DNA of 64,000 nt, from NCBI RefSeq assembly GCF_041200145.1, contig NZ_CP165734.1:682001-746000 (forward strand). The letters run 5' to 3'. Of this stretch, positions 26,458 through 35,469 are shown in pieces (position 1 is the first letter of the stretch; every line of letters starts with the position of its first letter). The position numbers and the translations under genes are program-made. This DNA is from Bradyrhizobium sp. LLZ17. Its GTDB lineage: Bacteria; Pseudomonadota; Alphaproteobacteria; Rhizobiales; Xanthobacteraceae. The notes beneath the pieces were generated by a model. It was not told the origin of the DNA. It did not search any database and saw nothing but the letters and a program-made list of their open reading frames with translations.

Positions 26458-27336
26458 ATGGGATTGCTCGATGGCAAGGTTGCGCTGATCACCGGCGCGG
26501 GCGGAGGGCTCGGTGAGGCCTACGCAAAACTGTTCGCGCGGGAAGGGGCATCCGTCGTGGTCAACGACCTCGGCGGCCCCCGCGATGGCTCCGGCGCCGA
26601 CACCTCGATGGCCCAGCGCGTGGTCGACGCAATCAAGGCCGAAGGCGGCAAGGCGGTCGCCAACGGCGACGACATTTCCAGCATGGAGGGCGGCCAGTCC
26701 CTGTTCGACGACGCCATCAAGCACTTTGGCCGCGCCGACATCCTCGTCAACAACGCCGGCATCCTGCGCGACCAAACCTTCGCCAAGGGCTCCGAAGCCG
26801 ATTGGGACAAGGTCATCAAGGTGCATCTGAAGGGCACCTTCTGTTGCACCATGCCGGTGTTTCGCTGGATGCGGGAAAACGGCGGCGGCGTCATCGTCAA
26901 CACCTCCTCGACCTCTGGCCTGATCGGCAATTTCGGCCAGAGCAACTATGGCGCAGCCAAGGGAGGCATCTGGGGCCTGTCCAATGTGCTGGCGATCGAG
27001 GGCCGCAAGTACAACATCCGGATATGGACGCTGGCCCCGGGCGCGCTGACCCGCATGACCGCAGACCTGCCCCGCTACAAGGAGAACCCCGGTGCGGCGC
27101 TGGGGCCGGACGGCATCGCGCCGGCCGTGCTATACATGGTCAGCGACTTGTCGGGCGACCAGACCGGCAAGGTGCTGGGCGTGTCCGGGCCCCGCGGCGT
27201 GCGCGAAATGCGGATGATGGAAATGGAAGGCTGGAAACCGCCGCATACGGGCTGGAAGGCCCAGGATATCGCTGATCATGCCAAAGAGATCTTCTTCTCC
27301 GAGGAACAGATCAAGATGGGCGCGCGGCGGTTTTAG
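26458..27336 (+). CDS. SDR-family (3R)-hydroxyacyl-CoA dehydrogenase (MFE-2 N-terminal domain-like)
   Basis: 292 residues. Rossmann motif TGAGGGLGEAYA (residues 11-22), NNAGILRDQTF, then Ser and Y-G-A-A-K in QSNYGAAKGGIWGL. The extended N-terminal stretch VVVNDLGGPRDGSGADTS is characteristic of the dehydrogenase domain of peroxisomal multifunctional enzyme 2. It oxidises (3R)-hydroxyacyl-CoA with NAD+. GGGAGAAG lies 7 nt before the start. The C-terminal helix (about 240-292) is longer than in generic SDRs, again as in MFE-2. Confidence 0.88.
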   Translation: MGLLDGKVALITGAGGGLGEAYAKLFAREGASVVVNDLGGPRDGSGADTSMAQRVVDAIKAEGGKAVANGDDISSMEGGQSLFDDAIKHFGRADILVNNAGILRDQTFAKGSEADWDKVIKVHLKGTFCCTMPVFRWMRENGGGVIVNTSSTSGLIGNFGQSNYGAAKGGIWGLSNVLAIEGRKYNIRIWTLAPGALTRMTADLPRYKENPGAALGPDGIAPAVLYMVSDLSGDQTGKVLGVSGPRGVREMRMMEMEGWKPPHTGWKAQDIADHAKEIFFSEEQIKMGARRF

Positions 27337-27342
27337 GCCATG

Positions 27343-27421
27343 GTCGTCCCGGGGCGCGCAGCGCGCGAACCCGGGACCTCGAGATTCCGGGTCCGATGCT
27401 AACGCATCGTCCCGGAATGAC
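27343..27421 (+). repeat. Palindromic intergenic repeat, family B (copy 3)
   Basis: GTCGTCCCGGGGCGCGCAGCGCGC and CATCGTCCCGGAATGAC form the arms, with the CCGGGACCTCGAGATTCCGGG core. It is the copy most like that at 14148. Confidence 0.82.
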
Positions 27422-27442
27422 GAACAAGAGGATAGAGGACTA

Positions 27443-28675
27443 ATGAAACTCACCGCCGACGCCAAGGGCACCTTCGCAATCGCGCCGACGCCGTTCCACG
27501 ATGATGGCCGGATCGACGAGCGTTCGATCGACCGCCTCACCGAGTTCTACGAAGAGGTCGGCTGCGATGGTGTCACGGTGCTGGGCATCCTTGGCGAGGC
27601 GCCGAAGCTCGATGCCGCCGAGGCCGAGCAGGTCGCCATTCGCTTCGTCAAGCGCGCCAAGACAATGCAGGTGATCGTCGGCGTCTCCGCGCCGGGCTTT
27701 GCCACCATGCGTGCGCTGGCGCGGGCCTCGATGGATGCGGGCGCCGCCGGCGTGATGATCGCGCCGCCGCCCTCGCTCCGCACCGACGACCAGATCGTCG
27801 GCTATTACAAGCAGGCCGCGGAGGCCATCGGCCCCGACGTGCCCTGGGTGCTGCAGGACTATCCGCTGACACTCTCGGTGGTGTTCACGCCCGCAGTCAT
27901 CCGCAAGATCGTCACAGACAATCCGAACTGCGTGATGCTCAAGCACGAGGACTGGCCGGGCCTCGAGAAGATCTCGACCCTGCGCGGTTTCCAGAAGGAT
28001 GGCTCGCTTCGTCCGCTGTCGATCCTCTGCGGCAATGGCGGGCTTTTCCTCGACTTCGAGATGGAACGCGGCGCAGACGGTGCCATGACCGGCTATGCTT
28101 TCCCCGAACTCCTGATCGACGTCGTGCGCCTGTCGAAGGAAGGCAAGCGCGACGCCGCGCACGATCTGTTCGACGCGCATCTGCCGCTGATCCGCTATGA
28201 GCAGCAGCCAGGCGCGGGGCTTGCCGTGCGCAAATACGTGCTGCAGAAGCGCGGCGTCATCGCCTCGAGCGCGCAGCGCAAGCCCGGCGCGACGATCACG
28301 CCGGCGGCGAAGGCGGAGGTCGACTATCTGCTCTCACGCGTGGCGAAGACCGACAAACGCGCCAATCTCCAGCCGCAATCCAGCGCCGCAGGTTGGTTGC
28401 ATGGCCGAGACGGCAGCATCGCGCCCAGCTTCGACGATCCTCCTGCTCCGCGACGGCGCGGATGTCGACGGCAAGAGCCGCGGCGAAATCGAGGTCTTCA
28501 TGATGGTTCGCCATCATCAGATCGAGTTCAACTCGGGTGCGCTGGTGTTCCCCGGTGGCAGCGTCGATGCCGGCGATCAGGAGATCGTCAAGCGAGCCGA
28601 CCTGTATTCGGGCAGCGAGGGCTTGAGCGAAGCGGACTGCGGTTTTCGTATTGCCGCGATCCGCGAGACGTTTGA
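27443..28675 (+). CDS. Dihydrodipicolinate synthase (DapA)-family lyase with readthrough C-terminus
   Basis: 410 residues, whereas the family is usually about 300. Residues 1-300 are a normal DapA/NAL barrel: FAIAPTPFHDDGRID, VLGILGEAPKLDA, the YY-type region VLQDYPLT and the Schiff-base lysine in VMLKHEDWPGLEK. After about residue 315 the sequence becomes a low-complexity RR- and P-rich tail. There the frame runs 275 nt into the NUDIX gene in another frame, so the tail is probably not native and a stop has been lost by an indel near 28320-28400. The substrate of the lyase is unknown. Confidence 0.72.
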   Translation: MKLTADAKGTFAIAPTPFHDDGRIDERSIDRLTEFYEEVGCDGVTVLGILGEAPKLDAAEAEQVAIRFVKRAKTMQVIVGVSAPGFATMRALARASMDAGAAGVMIAPPPSLRTDDQIVGYYKQAAEAIGPDVPWVLQDYPLTLSVVFTPAVIRKIVTDNPNCVMLKHEDWPGLEKISTLRGFQKDGSLRPLSILCGNGGLFLDFEMERGADGAMTGYAFPELLIDVVRLSKEGKRDAAHDLFDAHLPLIRYEQQPGAGLAVRKYVLQKRGVIASSAQRKPGATITPAAKAEVDYLLSRVAKTDKRANLQPQSSAAGWLHGRDGSIAPSFDDPPAPRRRGCRRQEPRRNRGLHDGSPSSDRVQLGCAGVPRWQRRCRRSGDRQASRPVFGQRGLERSGLRFSYCRDPRDV

Positions 28676-29217
28676 GGAGAGCGGCATCCTGCTGGCGCGG
28701 TCGAAGCATTCGGGTGCGGCTGTTGATGCCAAGCGCGCCGGCGAGATTGCGGACGCGCATCGTGTCGCGCTCAACGAGCACAAGATCGGCTTCCTGGATA
28801 TCCTCGCCGACAACGGCCTCCAGCTTGCGCTCGACACGCTGGTGCCTTACGCGCACTGGATCACGCCGGAGGGCATGCCGAAGCGGTTCGACACCTGGTT
28901 CTTCCTTGCCGCGGCGCCGCCCGACCAGCTCGGCGCCCATGACGGCGAGGGAGTCCACCGACTCGATCTGGGTCTCGCCGCGCGAGGCGGTAGAGGGCGG
29001 CGACAGCGGCCGCTTCAAGCTGCCGTTCCCGACCACGCGCAATCTGATCCGGCTCGCCAAGCAGTCGAGCGTGAGCGCGGCGCTGGAGCACGCCCGCGGC
29101 ATGTCTGTCGTGACGGTGATGCCTGTCATGACCAAGACCGATACCGGCCGCCAGCTCCGCATTCCCCCCGAGGCCGGCTATGACGGCGAGGTGTTCGAGG
29201 TCGGGGCGGTCGGCTAG
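28401..29217 (+). pseudogene. NUDIX hydrolase, frameshifted
   Basis: From ATG 28401 the protein has a NUDIX core: FMMVRHHQIEFNSGALVFPGG, then the box with AAIRETFEESGILL. The frame changes at the GGG of 28949-28951. After it the protein continues in another frame as STDSIWVSPREAVEGGDSG to the TAG at 29215. Removing one G restores a 271-residue protein. NUDIX enzymes of this size often hydrolyse nucleoside diphosphate or CoA derivatives; a CoA pyrophosphatase-like role near the acyl-CoA genes is only a guess. Confidence 0.72.
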
Positions 29218-29297
29218 GACAGTTCGACACACAACGAAGTATCGGCGAGGGCAGACGCGCTAGGTTCCGTCCCTGACAACGGGATCGAGCGCGCGAC

Positions 29298-30212
29298 ATG
29301 GACAACCGGCAGGACAACAACATTGCCGTCGAGCTGGCGTTGCTGGTGGCGCTCGCGACGCTCTGGGGCGGCTCCTACACCTTCATCAAGCTCGGCGTCG
29401 CCACCATTCCGCCGATCACGCTAATCGCGGCGCGCACCACGATTGCGGGCCTGCTGCTGCTCGCGATCATGTGGGCGCGGGGCATCAGGATGCCGGCGGA
29501 TGCCGCGACCTGGCAACGCTTCGCCTTCCAGGCCGTGCTCAACAGCGTGATCCCCTGGACGTTGATCGCCTGGGGCGAGCGCCACGTCGATGCCGCGCTC
29601 GCGACCATCCTCAACTCGGCCGGCCCGATCTTCACTTTCCTGCTCACGGCCGTCGTGACGCGTCACGAGGCGACGACACCGCGCAAGCTGGTCGGCGTGG
29701 TCGCGGGCATGACCGGCATCCTGCTGATCGTCGGCGTCGATGCCGTCCATGACGTCGGAAGCGGCCTCGTCGCGGAGGCCGCCATCGTTGCGGCCACCAT
29801 CTGCTACGCCTGTGCCGCGATTTTCGGCCGCAGCTTCAAGGGCCTTGATCCCATGGCGCCCGCGGCCGGCTCGCTGCTGGCGGGAGCGGCGGCGCTGATC
29901 CCGACCTCGCTCATCGTCGAGCAGCCCTGGACATTGTCGCCCTCGCTGACTTCCGTGCTGGCCCTGGTCGCGCTGGCGATTTTCTCGACCGCCGCGGCCT
30001 TCGTGATCTATTTCCGCCTGATCCAGAGCCTGGGCTCGGTCGGCACCACCGCGCGGGCCTATCTCCGGGTGCCGATCGGGGTTGCCATCAGCGTTGCCTT
30101 CCTCGGCGAGAGCCTGAGCCGGACCGCCTGGATCGGCCTTGCCTGCGTCGTCCTCAGCGTCGCCGCCATGACCATCCCGGCGCGGCGGTCGGCCGGCGTC
30201 AAAACGTCATAA
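29298..30212 (+). CDS. EamA/DMT-family transporter
   Basis: 304 residues with ten predicted membrane helices in two EamA repeats (about 11-145 and 155-290). LATLWGGSYTFIKLGV opens the first repeat. Such proteins export amino acids, nucleotides or other small metabolites across the inner membrane; the substrate is not predictable here. It starts 80 nt after the NUDIX gene stop. Confidence 0.85.
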   Translation: MDNRQDNNIAVELALLVALATLWGGSYTFIKLGVATIPPITLIAARTTIAGLLLLAIMWARGIRMPADAATWQRFAFQAVLNSVIPWTLIAWGERHVDAALATILNSAGPIFTFLLTAVVTRHEATTPRKLVGVVAGMTGILLIVGVDAVHDVGSGLVAEAAIVAATICYACAAIFGRSFKGLDPMAPAAGSLLAGAAALIPTSLIVEQPWTLSPSLTSVLALVALAIFSTAAAFVIYFRLIQSLGSVGTTARAYLRVPIGVAISVAFLGESLSRTAWIGLACVVLSVAAMTIPARRSAGVKTS

Positions 30213-30336
30213 AGTCGAGGCCGAGGCGGGCGGCAGGGCGGTAGTATTAAGGATATTCGGCCGCCAGACGCATGTTCCCCCGGGACCGCAATACGTCGTA
30301 TATTGGAGCTCCAATAGCCCGGTCCTCACATCACCG

Positions 30337-33024
30337 ATGTCCGCCGAATTGACGCAGACCCCTGAGAAAAAGCGAACTTTTTCGCTCTCCATCGGCCAGC
30401 TCACGTTCGGCAGCTTTCTGTTGGTGCTGCTGGTGATCATGGTCACCTCGACCGCGAGCGTGATCGCGATCCGCCACATCGACACGACCTTTGCCGAGTT
30501 GCAGCGGCTCCAGAGCGTCGGCGACCTCGCCGAGGATATCGACCGCCGCATGAACGAACTGCGCCTTGCGGCGCGCGACTTCGTCACTGATCCCGGCGCC
30601 GGCATCCAGTTCAAGCAGGTCGGCGAGGCCGCCGCGACCCTCAGCGACATCCTGAAGAAAACCCGCATCGAGCTCGCGCCCGAGCAACAGGACATGATCG
30701 ACGGGGTTACGGAGCGGCTTGCGACCTATCGCAGCGGGCTGGAGCGGATCTCCACTCTGATCGACCGCCGCGCGCAATTGCTCGCTGGCTTGCCGCCGCT
30801 GCGCGACCAGTTCGACGCTGCGGTCGCGGGTGCTGCGGACCGCGAGCTCGCCTCCCGCCTGTCGGAAGCGCAAAGCCGGATCGCGCTGGGGCTGCTCGCG
30901 CGCAATCCGTCTGCTGCCGAGCAGGCCGCGCAGAGCATGCGGACGATGGCTACCGCCGATGCCGCGCTGAAGATCGCCGTCGACAACTACGCCGACGCCA
31001 TCATTGCCGTCGCCGTCCGCGAGCGGCAGATCGCCGATATCGATCGCGAGGTCCTGGGAACCGAGGGCCGGCTGATCGGGCGCGTCACCGAATTGCTGCG
31101 CGAAGTCAGTGCGCGGCGCGGCCATGTGCTGTCGCGCGACTTCGCCCGCACGCTGACCGAGGCGCGGTGGCAGAGCATCGTGCTCGGCAGCATGGGCGTG
31201 TTGATCGGCATTCTCGCAGCCGGCTTCGTGGTGCGGCGGACGGTGCGTCCGCTGGCTCAGATCGCGCGCTCCATTCGCGCCCTTGCGGCGGGCGAGAAGG
31301 ATACCTCGATTCCGTCCGCCGACGTCGACAACGAGATCGGCGACATCGCGCGCGCTGCCGAAGTGTTCCGCCGCGCGCTCGACGAGGCGGACACCGCGCG
31401 CGAGGCGGCGGTGCGCGCGCTCACCGAGCAGCGGCTGGCCGAAGAAAGCTATCGCAAGCTGTTCGAGGGCTCGGTCGACGGCATCTACGTCACGACGCCC
31501 TCGGGCGATCTCCTCAACGCCAATCCGGCGCTGGCGCGGATGATGGGCTATGACAGCCCGGAGTATTTGATCGACAGCATCAACGACATCGCCCACACCA
31601 TCTACGTCGATCCCGAAGCGCGCGCGGAATACCAGCGGCTGATGCATCGCGACGGCATGGTGCGCGAGTTCGAATACCAGGTGCGTCAGCGCAGCGGCAA
31701 CATCCTCTGGCTCTCCGATAGCGCGACCGGCGTGCGGGACGAGCAGGGCCAGATCGTGCGCTACGAGGGCACGCTGCGTGACATCACCGACCAGAAGCGG
31801 GCGGAAGACGCCATCGCCGAAGGCCGGCGCCTGCTCCAGCAGGTCATCGACACCGTGCCCGCCGTCATCAACGTCAAGGACCGCGAGCTGCGCTATGTGC
31901 TGATGAACCGCTACATGGCGGGGATCTTCGGCATCGAGCCGGGCGACGCGCTCGGCCGCACCACGGCGGACCTGATGTCGCGCTATGGCGCGGCCAAGAC
32001 TGACGAGAACGACAAGCGCGTGCTCAGTTTCCGGAAAGGTCTCGGCTTCTATGAGGAAGAGTACAAGGACGCTTCCGGCGACATGCGGCAATGGCTCGTC
32101 AACAAGCTGCCGCTGCTCGATGCCGAAGGCGAGATCGAGCGGATCGTCACCGTGGCGCTCGACATTGGCGAGCGCAAGCGCGGTGAGCAGGAGATGCGGA
32201 AGGCGAAGGATGCCGCCGAGACGGCGTTGCGCAATTTGCGCGAGACCCAGGCCTCGCTGATCGAGGCGGAGAAGCTCGCCGCTCTCGGTCGTCTCGTCGC
32301 CGGCGTCGCGCATGAGGTCAACAATCCCGTCGGCATCAGCCTGACGGTTGCCTCCGCGCTCGAGCGCAAGACCGCGATATTCAGCGCCGAGGTCGAGCGC
32401 GGCGAACTCCGCCGCTCGACGCTCAACGACTATCTCAACACCAGCCGCGACGCGTCCTCGCAGCTTGTCTCCAATCTCAACCGCGCCGCCGAGCTGATCC
32501 AGTCGTTCAAGCAGGTCGCAGCCGATCGCAACTATTCCGACCAGCGCAGTTTCGATCTCGCCGACCTTACCGAGCAGGTGGTGATGAGCCTGCGGCCGGG
32601 GCTGCGCAAGCAGAACCTGACGCTCAATGTCGATTGCCAGCCCAATCTCACCATGAACAGCTATCCTGGTCCGTATGGGCAGGTGCTGACCAATTTGTTC
32701 CTCAACTCGGTGGCGCACGCGTTCCCGGACGGGCGGCCCGGCATCATCGACATCCAGGTGCGCGAGTCCGGCAAGGACAATGTCGAGATCATCGTCGCCG
32801 ACAATGGCTGCGGCATGAGCCTCGACGTGCGTCGCCGCGCGTTCGATCCGTTCTTCACGACGCGGCGCGACCAGGGCGGCACCGGTCTGGGGCTGCACAT
32901 CGTTTACAGCATCGTCACCAACCGGCTGGGCGGGCGGCTCGATCTCGATTCCGAGCCCGGCCGCGGTACGCGGATCCAGATGATTCTGCCGCGCACAGCG
33001 CCGCTCGAGCAAGCGGCGGAATAG
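30337..33024 (+). CDS. PAS-domain sensor histidine kinase
   Basis: 895 residues. Membrane segment at about 22-44, periplasmic helical sensor to about 280, membrane segment at about 286-308, HAMP (VRRTVRPLAQIARSIRALA), PAS 1 (about 372-485, SYRKLFEGSVDGIYV) and PAS 2 (about 490-615). The kinase core follows, with phosphoacceptor histidine 659 in LVAGVAHEVNNPVG. The ATPase has N-box NLFLNSVAHAF, G1 DNGCGMS and G2 GGTGLGL. No response regulator is adjacent, so its partner is elsewhere. A protein like GrlR follows convergently. Confidence 0.93.
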   Translation: MSAELTQTPEKKRTFSLSIGQLTFGSFLLVLLVIMVTSTASVIAIRHIDTTFAELQRLQSVGDLAEDIDRRMNELRLAARDFVTDPGAGIQFKQVGEAAATLSDILKKTRIELAPEQQDMIDGVTERLATYRSGLERISTLIDRRAQLLAGLPPLRDQFDAAVAGAADRELASRLSEAQSRIALGLLARNPSAAEQAAQSMRTMATADAALKIAVDNYADAIIAVAVRERQIADIDREVLGTEGRLIGRVTELLREVSARRGHVLSRDFARTLTEARWQSIVLGSMGVLIGILAAGFVVRRTVRPLAQIARSIRALAAGEKDTSIPSADVDNEIGDIARAAEVFRRALDEADTAREAAVRALTEQRLAEESYRKLFEGSVDGIYVTTPSGDLLNANPALARMMGYDSPEYLIDSINDIAHTIYVDPEARAEYQRLMHRDGMVREFEYQVRQRSGNILWLSDSATGVRDEQGQIVRYEGTLRDITDQKRAEDAIAEGRRLLQQVIDTVPAVINVKDRELRYVLMNRYMAGIFGIEPGDALGRTTADLMSRYGAAKTDENDKRVLSFRKGLGFYEEEYKDASGDMRQWLVNKLPLLDAEGEIERIVTVALDIGERKRGEQEMRKAKDAAETALRNLRETQASLIEAEKLAALGRLVAGVAHEVNNPVGISLTVASALERKTAIFSAEVERGELRRSTLNDYLNTSRDASSQLVSNLNRAAELIQSFKQVAADRNYSDQRSFDLADLTEQVVMSLRPGLRKQNLTLNVDCQPNLTMNSYPGPYGQVLTNLFLNSVAHAFPDGRPGIIDIQVRESGKDNVEIIVADNGCGMSLDVRRRAFDPFFTTRRDQGGTGLGLHIVYSIVTNRLGGRLDLDSEPGRGTRIQMILPRTAPLEQAAE

Positions 33025-33031
33025 CTCGCGC

Positions 33032-33382
33032 TCAGTCGACGTCTGCGAGCTTGTGCAGCGTGGCGCCAAAGATCTGGCTGGCCTTGCCGACGAGCGCCGT
33101 GCCCGTCATGTCCGCGCGCGTATCGGTGAAGGTGCCGCTGACGCCGATGCCGACTGCCGCAGGCCCGCCGAACAGAGGATTGTCGTCGCCGCGCGGGGAG
33201 GTGTGCCGCTGCACCAGCACCTCACCCTTGAAGGTGTTGTCCTTCGCCGTGTAGCTGCCGGTGTAATAGAGATAGGCGTCGCCGCCGACAATCTTGCCGT
33301 CGCGGAAAACAATCACGCCGCTGCCCTTGCCGGCTCGACCATCGAGCAAGGTCACGTGAATCGAATAGAGGCCGTTCTTCAT
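33032..33382 (-). CDS. GrlR-family regulatory protein-like
   Basis: 116 residues, beta-rich. MKNGLYSIHVTLLDGRAGKGSGVIVFRDGKIVGGDAYLYYTGSY resembles the first sheet of the lipocalin-like GrlR fold (split here for length). VLVQRHTSPRG, PLFGGPAAVGIGVSGTF and a final TALVGKASQIF follow. GrlR binds the transcription factor GrlA in enteropathogenic E. coli; in Rhizobiales such proteins have no known partner. The gene ends 7 nt from the histidine kinase stop, a tight convergent pair. Confidence 0.6.
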   Translation of the reverse strand: MKNGLYSIHVTLLDGRAGKGSGVIVFRDGKIVGGDAYLYYTGSYTAKDNTFKGEVLVQRHTSPRGDDNPLFGGPAAVGIGVSGTFTDTRADMTGTALVGKASQIFGATLHKLADVD

Positions 33383-33755
33383 CAGGTCCCGCAGGCCGGC
33401 CGCCGCCGCCCAACGGCGTAACCGGTGAGGCTTTTATGCCAAAGCGCAATCCCTCGCGCAACGCGGCAGTTTGCCGGCCGCTAAGCCAGCCCCCAATCAC
33501 GCGAGCCGTAATTGTCCCGTCTTGCCTGTGGCGCGGATATGACGGTTTCATCATGTGGCGCGGCCAGTCGTTCCGAATCAGAGTTGGCCCGCGAAATGCA
33601 TAACCATTGTTGCACTGGCCGCGGGGTGCTGGAGCAAGACAAACGTGACCAACTGGATCGATTCCGGCGGCCATGAGCCGCGTCTGTACAGTGCGCGTCC
33701 CACCAATTGCGAAAGACGACAACGGCGAATTCGCCACGCGACACGCAGGCGAACC

Positions 33756-34142
33756 ATGACAAGGTTCGGCTGTACCTTGCTGCTGATTGCGCTTGCTGCC
33801 CCGTTCGGGCACGCGCGCGATCGGGGCCAGTTCGTCAACACCAGTGCCGAATTGAAGGCCTGGTTCGACAGTCTGCGCAGCAGCAAGGGGCCATGCTGCT
33901 CCGATGCCGACGGCTCGGCGATCTCGGACTCCGATTGGGAGAGCAAGGACGGGCACTATCGCGTCCGCGTCCCGCGCTATGGCTACATGCGCGAAGGCCA
34001 GCAGCAAGAGCTGGTCTGGGTCGACGTCCCCGAGGAGGCCGTGATCTCGGAGCCGAACCGGGTGGGGCGCACCATGGTTTGGCCGATCTACGGCTACATG
34101 GGCGTCGCGATCCGATGCTTTATGCCCGGAAGCATGACCTGA
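33756..34142 (+). CDS. Hypothetical exported protein
   Basis: 128 residues with a signal peptide (MTRFGCTLLLIALAAPFGHARD). The mature part has a CC pair and an acidic stretch (GPCCSDADGSAISDSDWES), then a beta-rich half: YRVRVPRYGY, VWVDVPEEAVISEPNRVGRTMVWP and a C-terminal IRCFMPGS. The PCCS-x-A-D-G start is seen in small exported Bradyrhizobium proteins, from memory. Possible disulphide between the N- and C-terminal cysteines. Function unknown. Confidence 0.65.
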   Translation: MTRFGCTLLLIALAAPFGHARDRGQFVNTSAELKAWFDSLRSSKGPCCSDADGSAISDSDWESKDGHYRVRVPRYGYMREGQQQELVWVDVPEEAVISEPNRVGRTMVWPIYGYMGVAIRCFMPGSMT

Positions 34143-34164
34143 CCGGGCAATAGCTCGCCCGGTC
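34141..34164 (+). terminator. Stem-loop between convergent genes
   Basis: GACCGGGC (34141-34148) pairs with GCCCGGTC (34157-34164), loop AATAGCTC, exactly at the stop of the upstream gene and 30 nt before the convergent VOC gene stop. There is no T-tract. Confidence 0.4.
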
Positions 34165-34193
34165 TCGGTGGCGCTCGATGCGGCCGTGCCGTC

Positions 34194-34580
34194 TCAAGTG
34201 TACTTCTTGTCGCGCTCGAGCAGCTCGATGGAGATGCCTTCGGGACCGCGGATGAAGCACACGCGGACGCCCGGCCGGAGCGTGGTCGGCTCGCGCGTGA
34301 AGACGACGCCCTTGGCCTTGATCTCGGCTGCGACGGCATCGATGTCCTTCACCGTGAGCCCGAAATGGTCGAGGCCCTGATGCGGATGCAGCGGCGGCGG
34401 GCTGACCACATTGTCGCCCTCCAGCGGCGCGATGAAGATTTTTGCGCCGCCGAGCTGCACGTCGATCCGCCCCGGTGCGCGCACGATCTCGCCGCCGAGG
34501 ATATCCCGCAGCCAGGCCGCCGTAGCTTCCGGATCGGGGCTGCGCAGATGGACGTGATCCCAAGTGACGGCGAACGGCAT
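34194..34580 (-). CDS. VOC-family (glyoxalase/dioxygenase-like) protein
   Basis: 128 residues, two beta-alpha-beta-beta-beta VOC modules: WDHVHLRSPDPEATAAW (His near residue 9), IRC-like central strand, LDHFGLTVKDIDAVAAEI and a final R-V-C-F-I-R-G-P-E-G-I-S-I-E-L-L-E. A His-His-Glu triad for one divalent metal can be drawn (from HVH, DHFG and IELLE). Function could be lyase, isomerase or dioxygenase. Ribosome site GGGAGGAAG precedes ATG 34580; the frame upstream to 34634 is unlikely. Confidence 0.82.
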   Translation of the reverse strand: MPFAVTWDHVHLRSPDPEATAAWLRDILGGEIVRAPGRIDVQLGGAKIFIAPLEGDNVVSPPPLHPHQGLDHFGLTVKDIDAVAAEIKAKGVVFTREPTTLRPGVRVCFIRGPEGISIELLERDKKYT

Positions 34581-34755
34581 TTCAACTTCCTCCCAACGGT
34601 CTTGCCAACGGATATTGGCGGCGTTGCAGCGCATGTTAGCGATCCGGACCGGTGATCGCCACCATGCGTCTTACCCGCGATTCGCTCGCCCGCGGGAACC
34701 TTAGTTCGTCCCGCGGATTGAGAAGATGCCCTGGCCGGCATTCGGTGATGCACCC

Positions 34756-35313
34756 ATGAACGCAAGGTTTGGCCGGATCGGAATGGGAAGCCGCGTCAAT
34801 AACGGCGAGGATTTGTCACGGACCGCGCCTGCACCAAGCATCTGGCTCAAGCGCGGCCTGCTGTGGCTGCTGGCCGCGATCATCACCGGCTGCGCCGTCT
34901 CGATTCTCATGCCGCCCTCCGAAGGCAATGTCGGGCAAACCGAGCCGGTGAGTTTGGCGCTCGCAACGATTGATCCGACTGCCACGGCAACGGCGTCGGA
35001 GACTTCCGCTGCGGAGCCCGTGGGGCTCGACCGGCTCAAGATCTCCTCGCAGACCTGGCGCCGCGGCGGGCTCGGTTCGAAGGCCCTGGTGACCTTCACC
35101 GTACGAAATGACAACGACTATGCCGTAAAGGATGTCGAGATCGTCTGCGCCTTTGCGCGGCGTGACGGCAGCCATCTGACCGACCGCAGCCGCGTGCTGG
35201 CCGACACCGTGGGTATGAAGAGCCGCAAGACCTTTACCCGCGTTCCCGTCGGCTTCGTCAATGTGGATGCCGATCAGGCCAAGTGTTCGCTGGTCACGGC
35301 GCGGCGTGCGTAA
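34756..35313 (+). CDS. Hypothetical membrane-anchored protein
   Basis: 185 residues from ATG 34756. A basic N-terminus precedes one hydrophobic segment (LKRGLLWLLAAIITGCAVSIL, about 32-52). After a Thr/Ala-rich linker comes a beta-sandwich-like domain (about 95-185): ALVTFTVRNDNDYAVKDVEI and SRKTFTRVPVGFVNVD. This resembles an FxLYD/Ig-like fold but is not confidently placed. Two cysteines near C119 and C179 could pair outside the membrane. Confidence 0.55.
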   Translation: MNARFGRIGMGSRVNNGEDLSRTAPAPSIWLKRGLLWLLAAIITGCAVSILMPPSEGNVGQTEPVSLALATIDPTATATASETSAAEPVGLDRLKISSQTWRRGGLGSKALVTFTVRNDNDYAVKDVEIVCAFARRDGSHLTDRSRVLADTVGMKSRKTFTRVPVGFVNVDADQAKCSLVTARRA

Positions 35314-35469
35314 AGGCCGCGTTTCACTAGCGGAAAAGTTACCGTCCTTGCCTCTTGGTCAAAAAACTTGGCGTTGCCATTTGAACCATCGGGCAGGGGG
35401 CAGGAACAAACTAAAAGATCGCCTGTTAAGGCGAAGAGCCCGCGCGGATGCGGGGGCGGAGCGCGGTCA

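Noticed and set aside
30331..33069. 912-residue open frame on the minus strand
   Set aside because: It is antisense to the histidine kinase and shows no motif; the plus strand encodes a complete kinase with all expected boxes.
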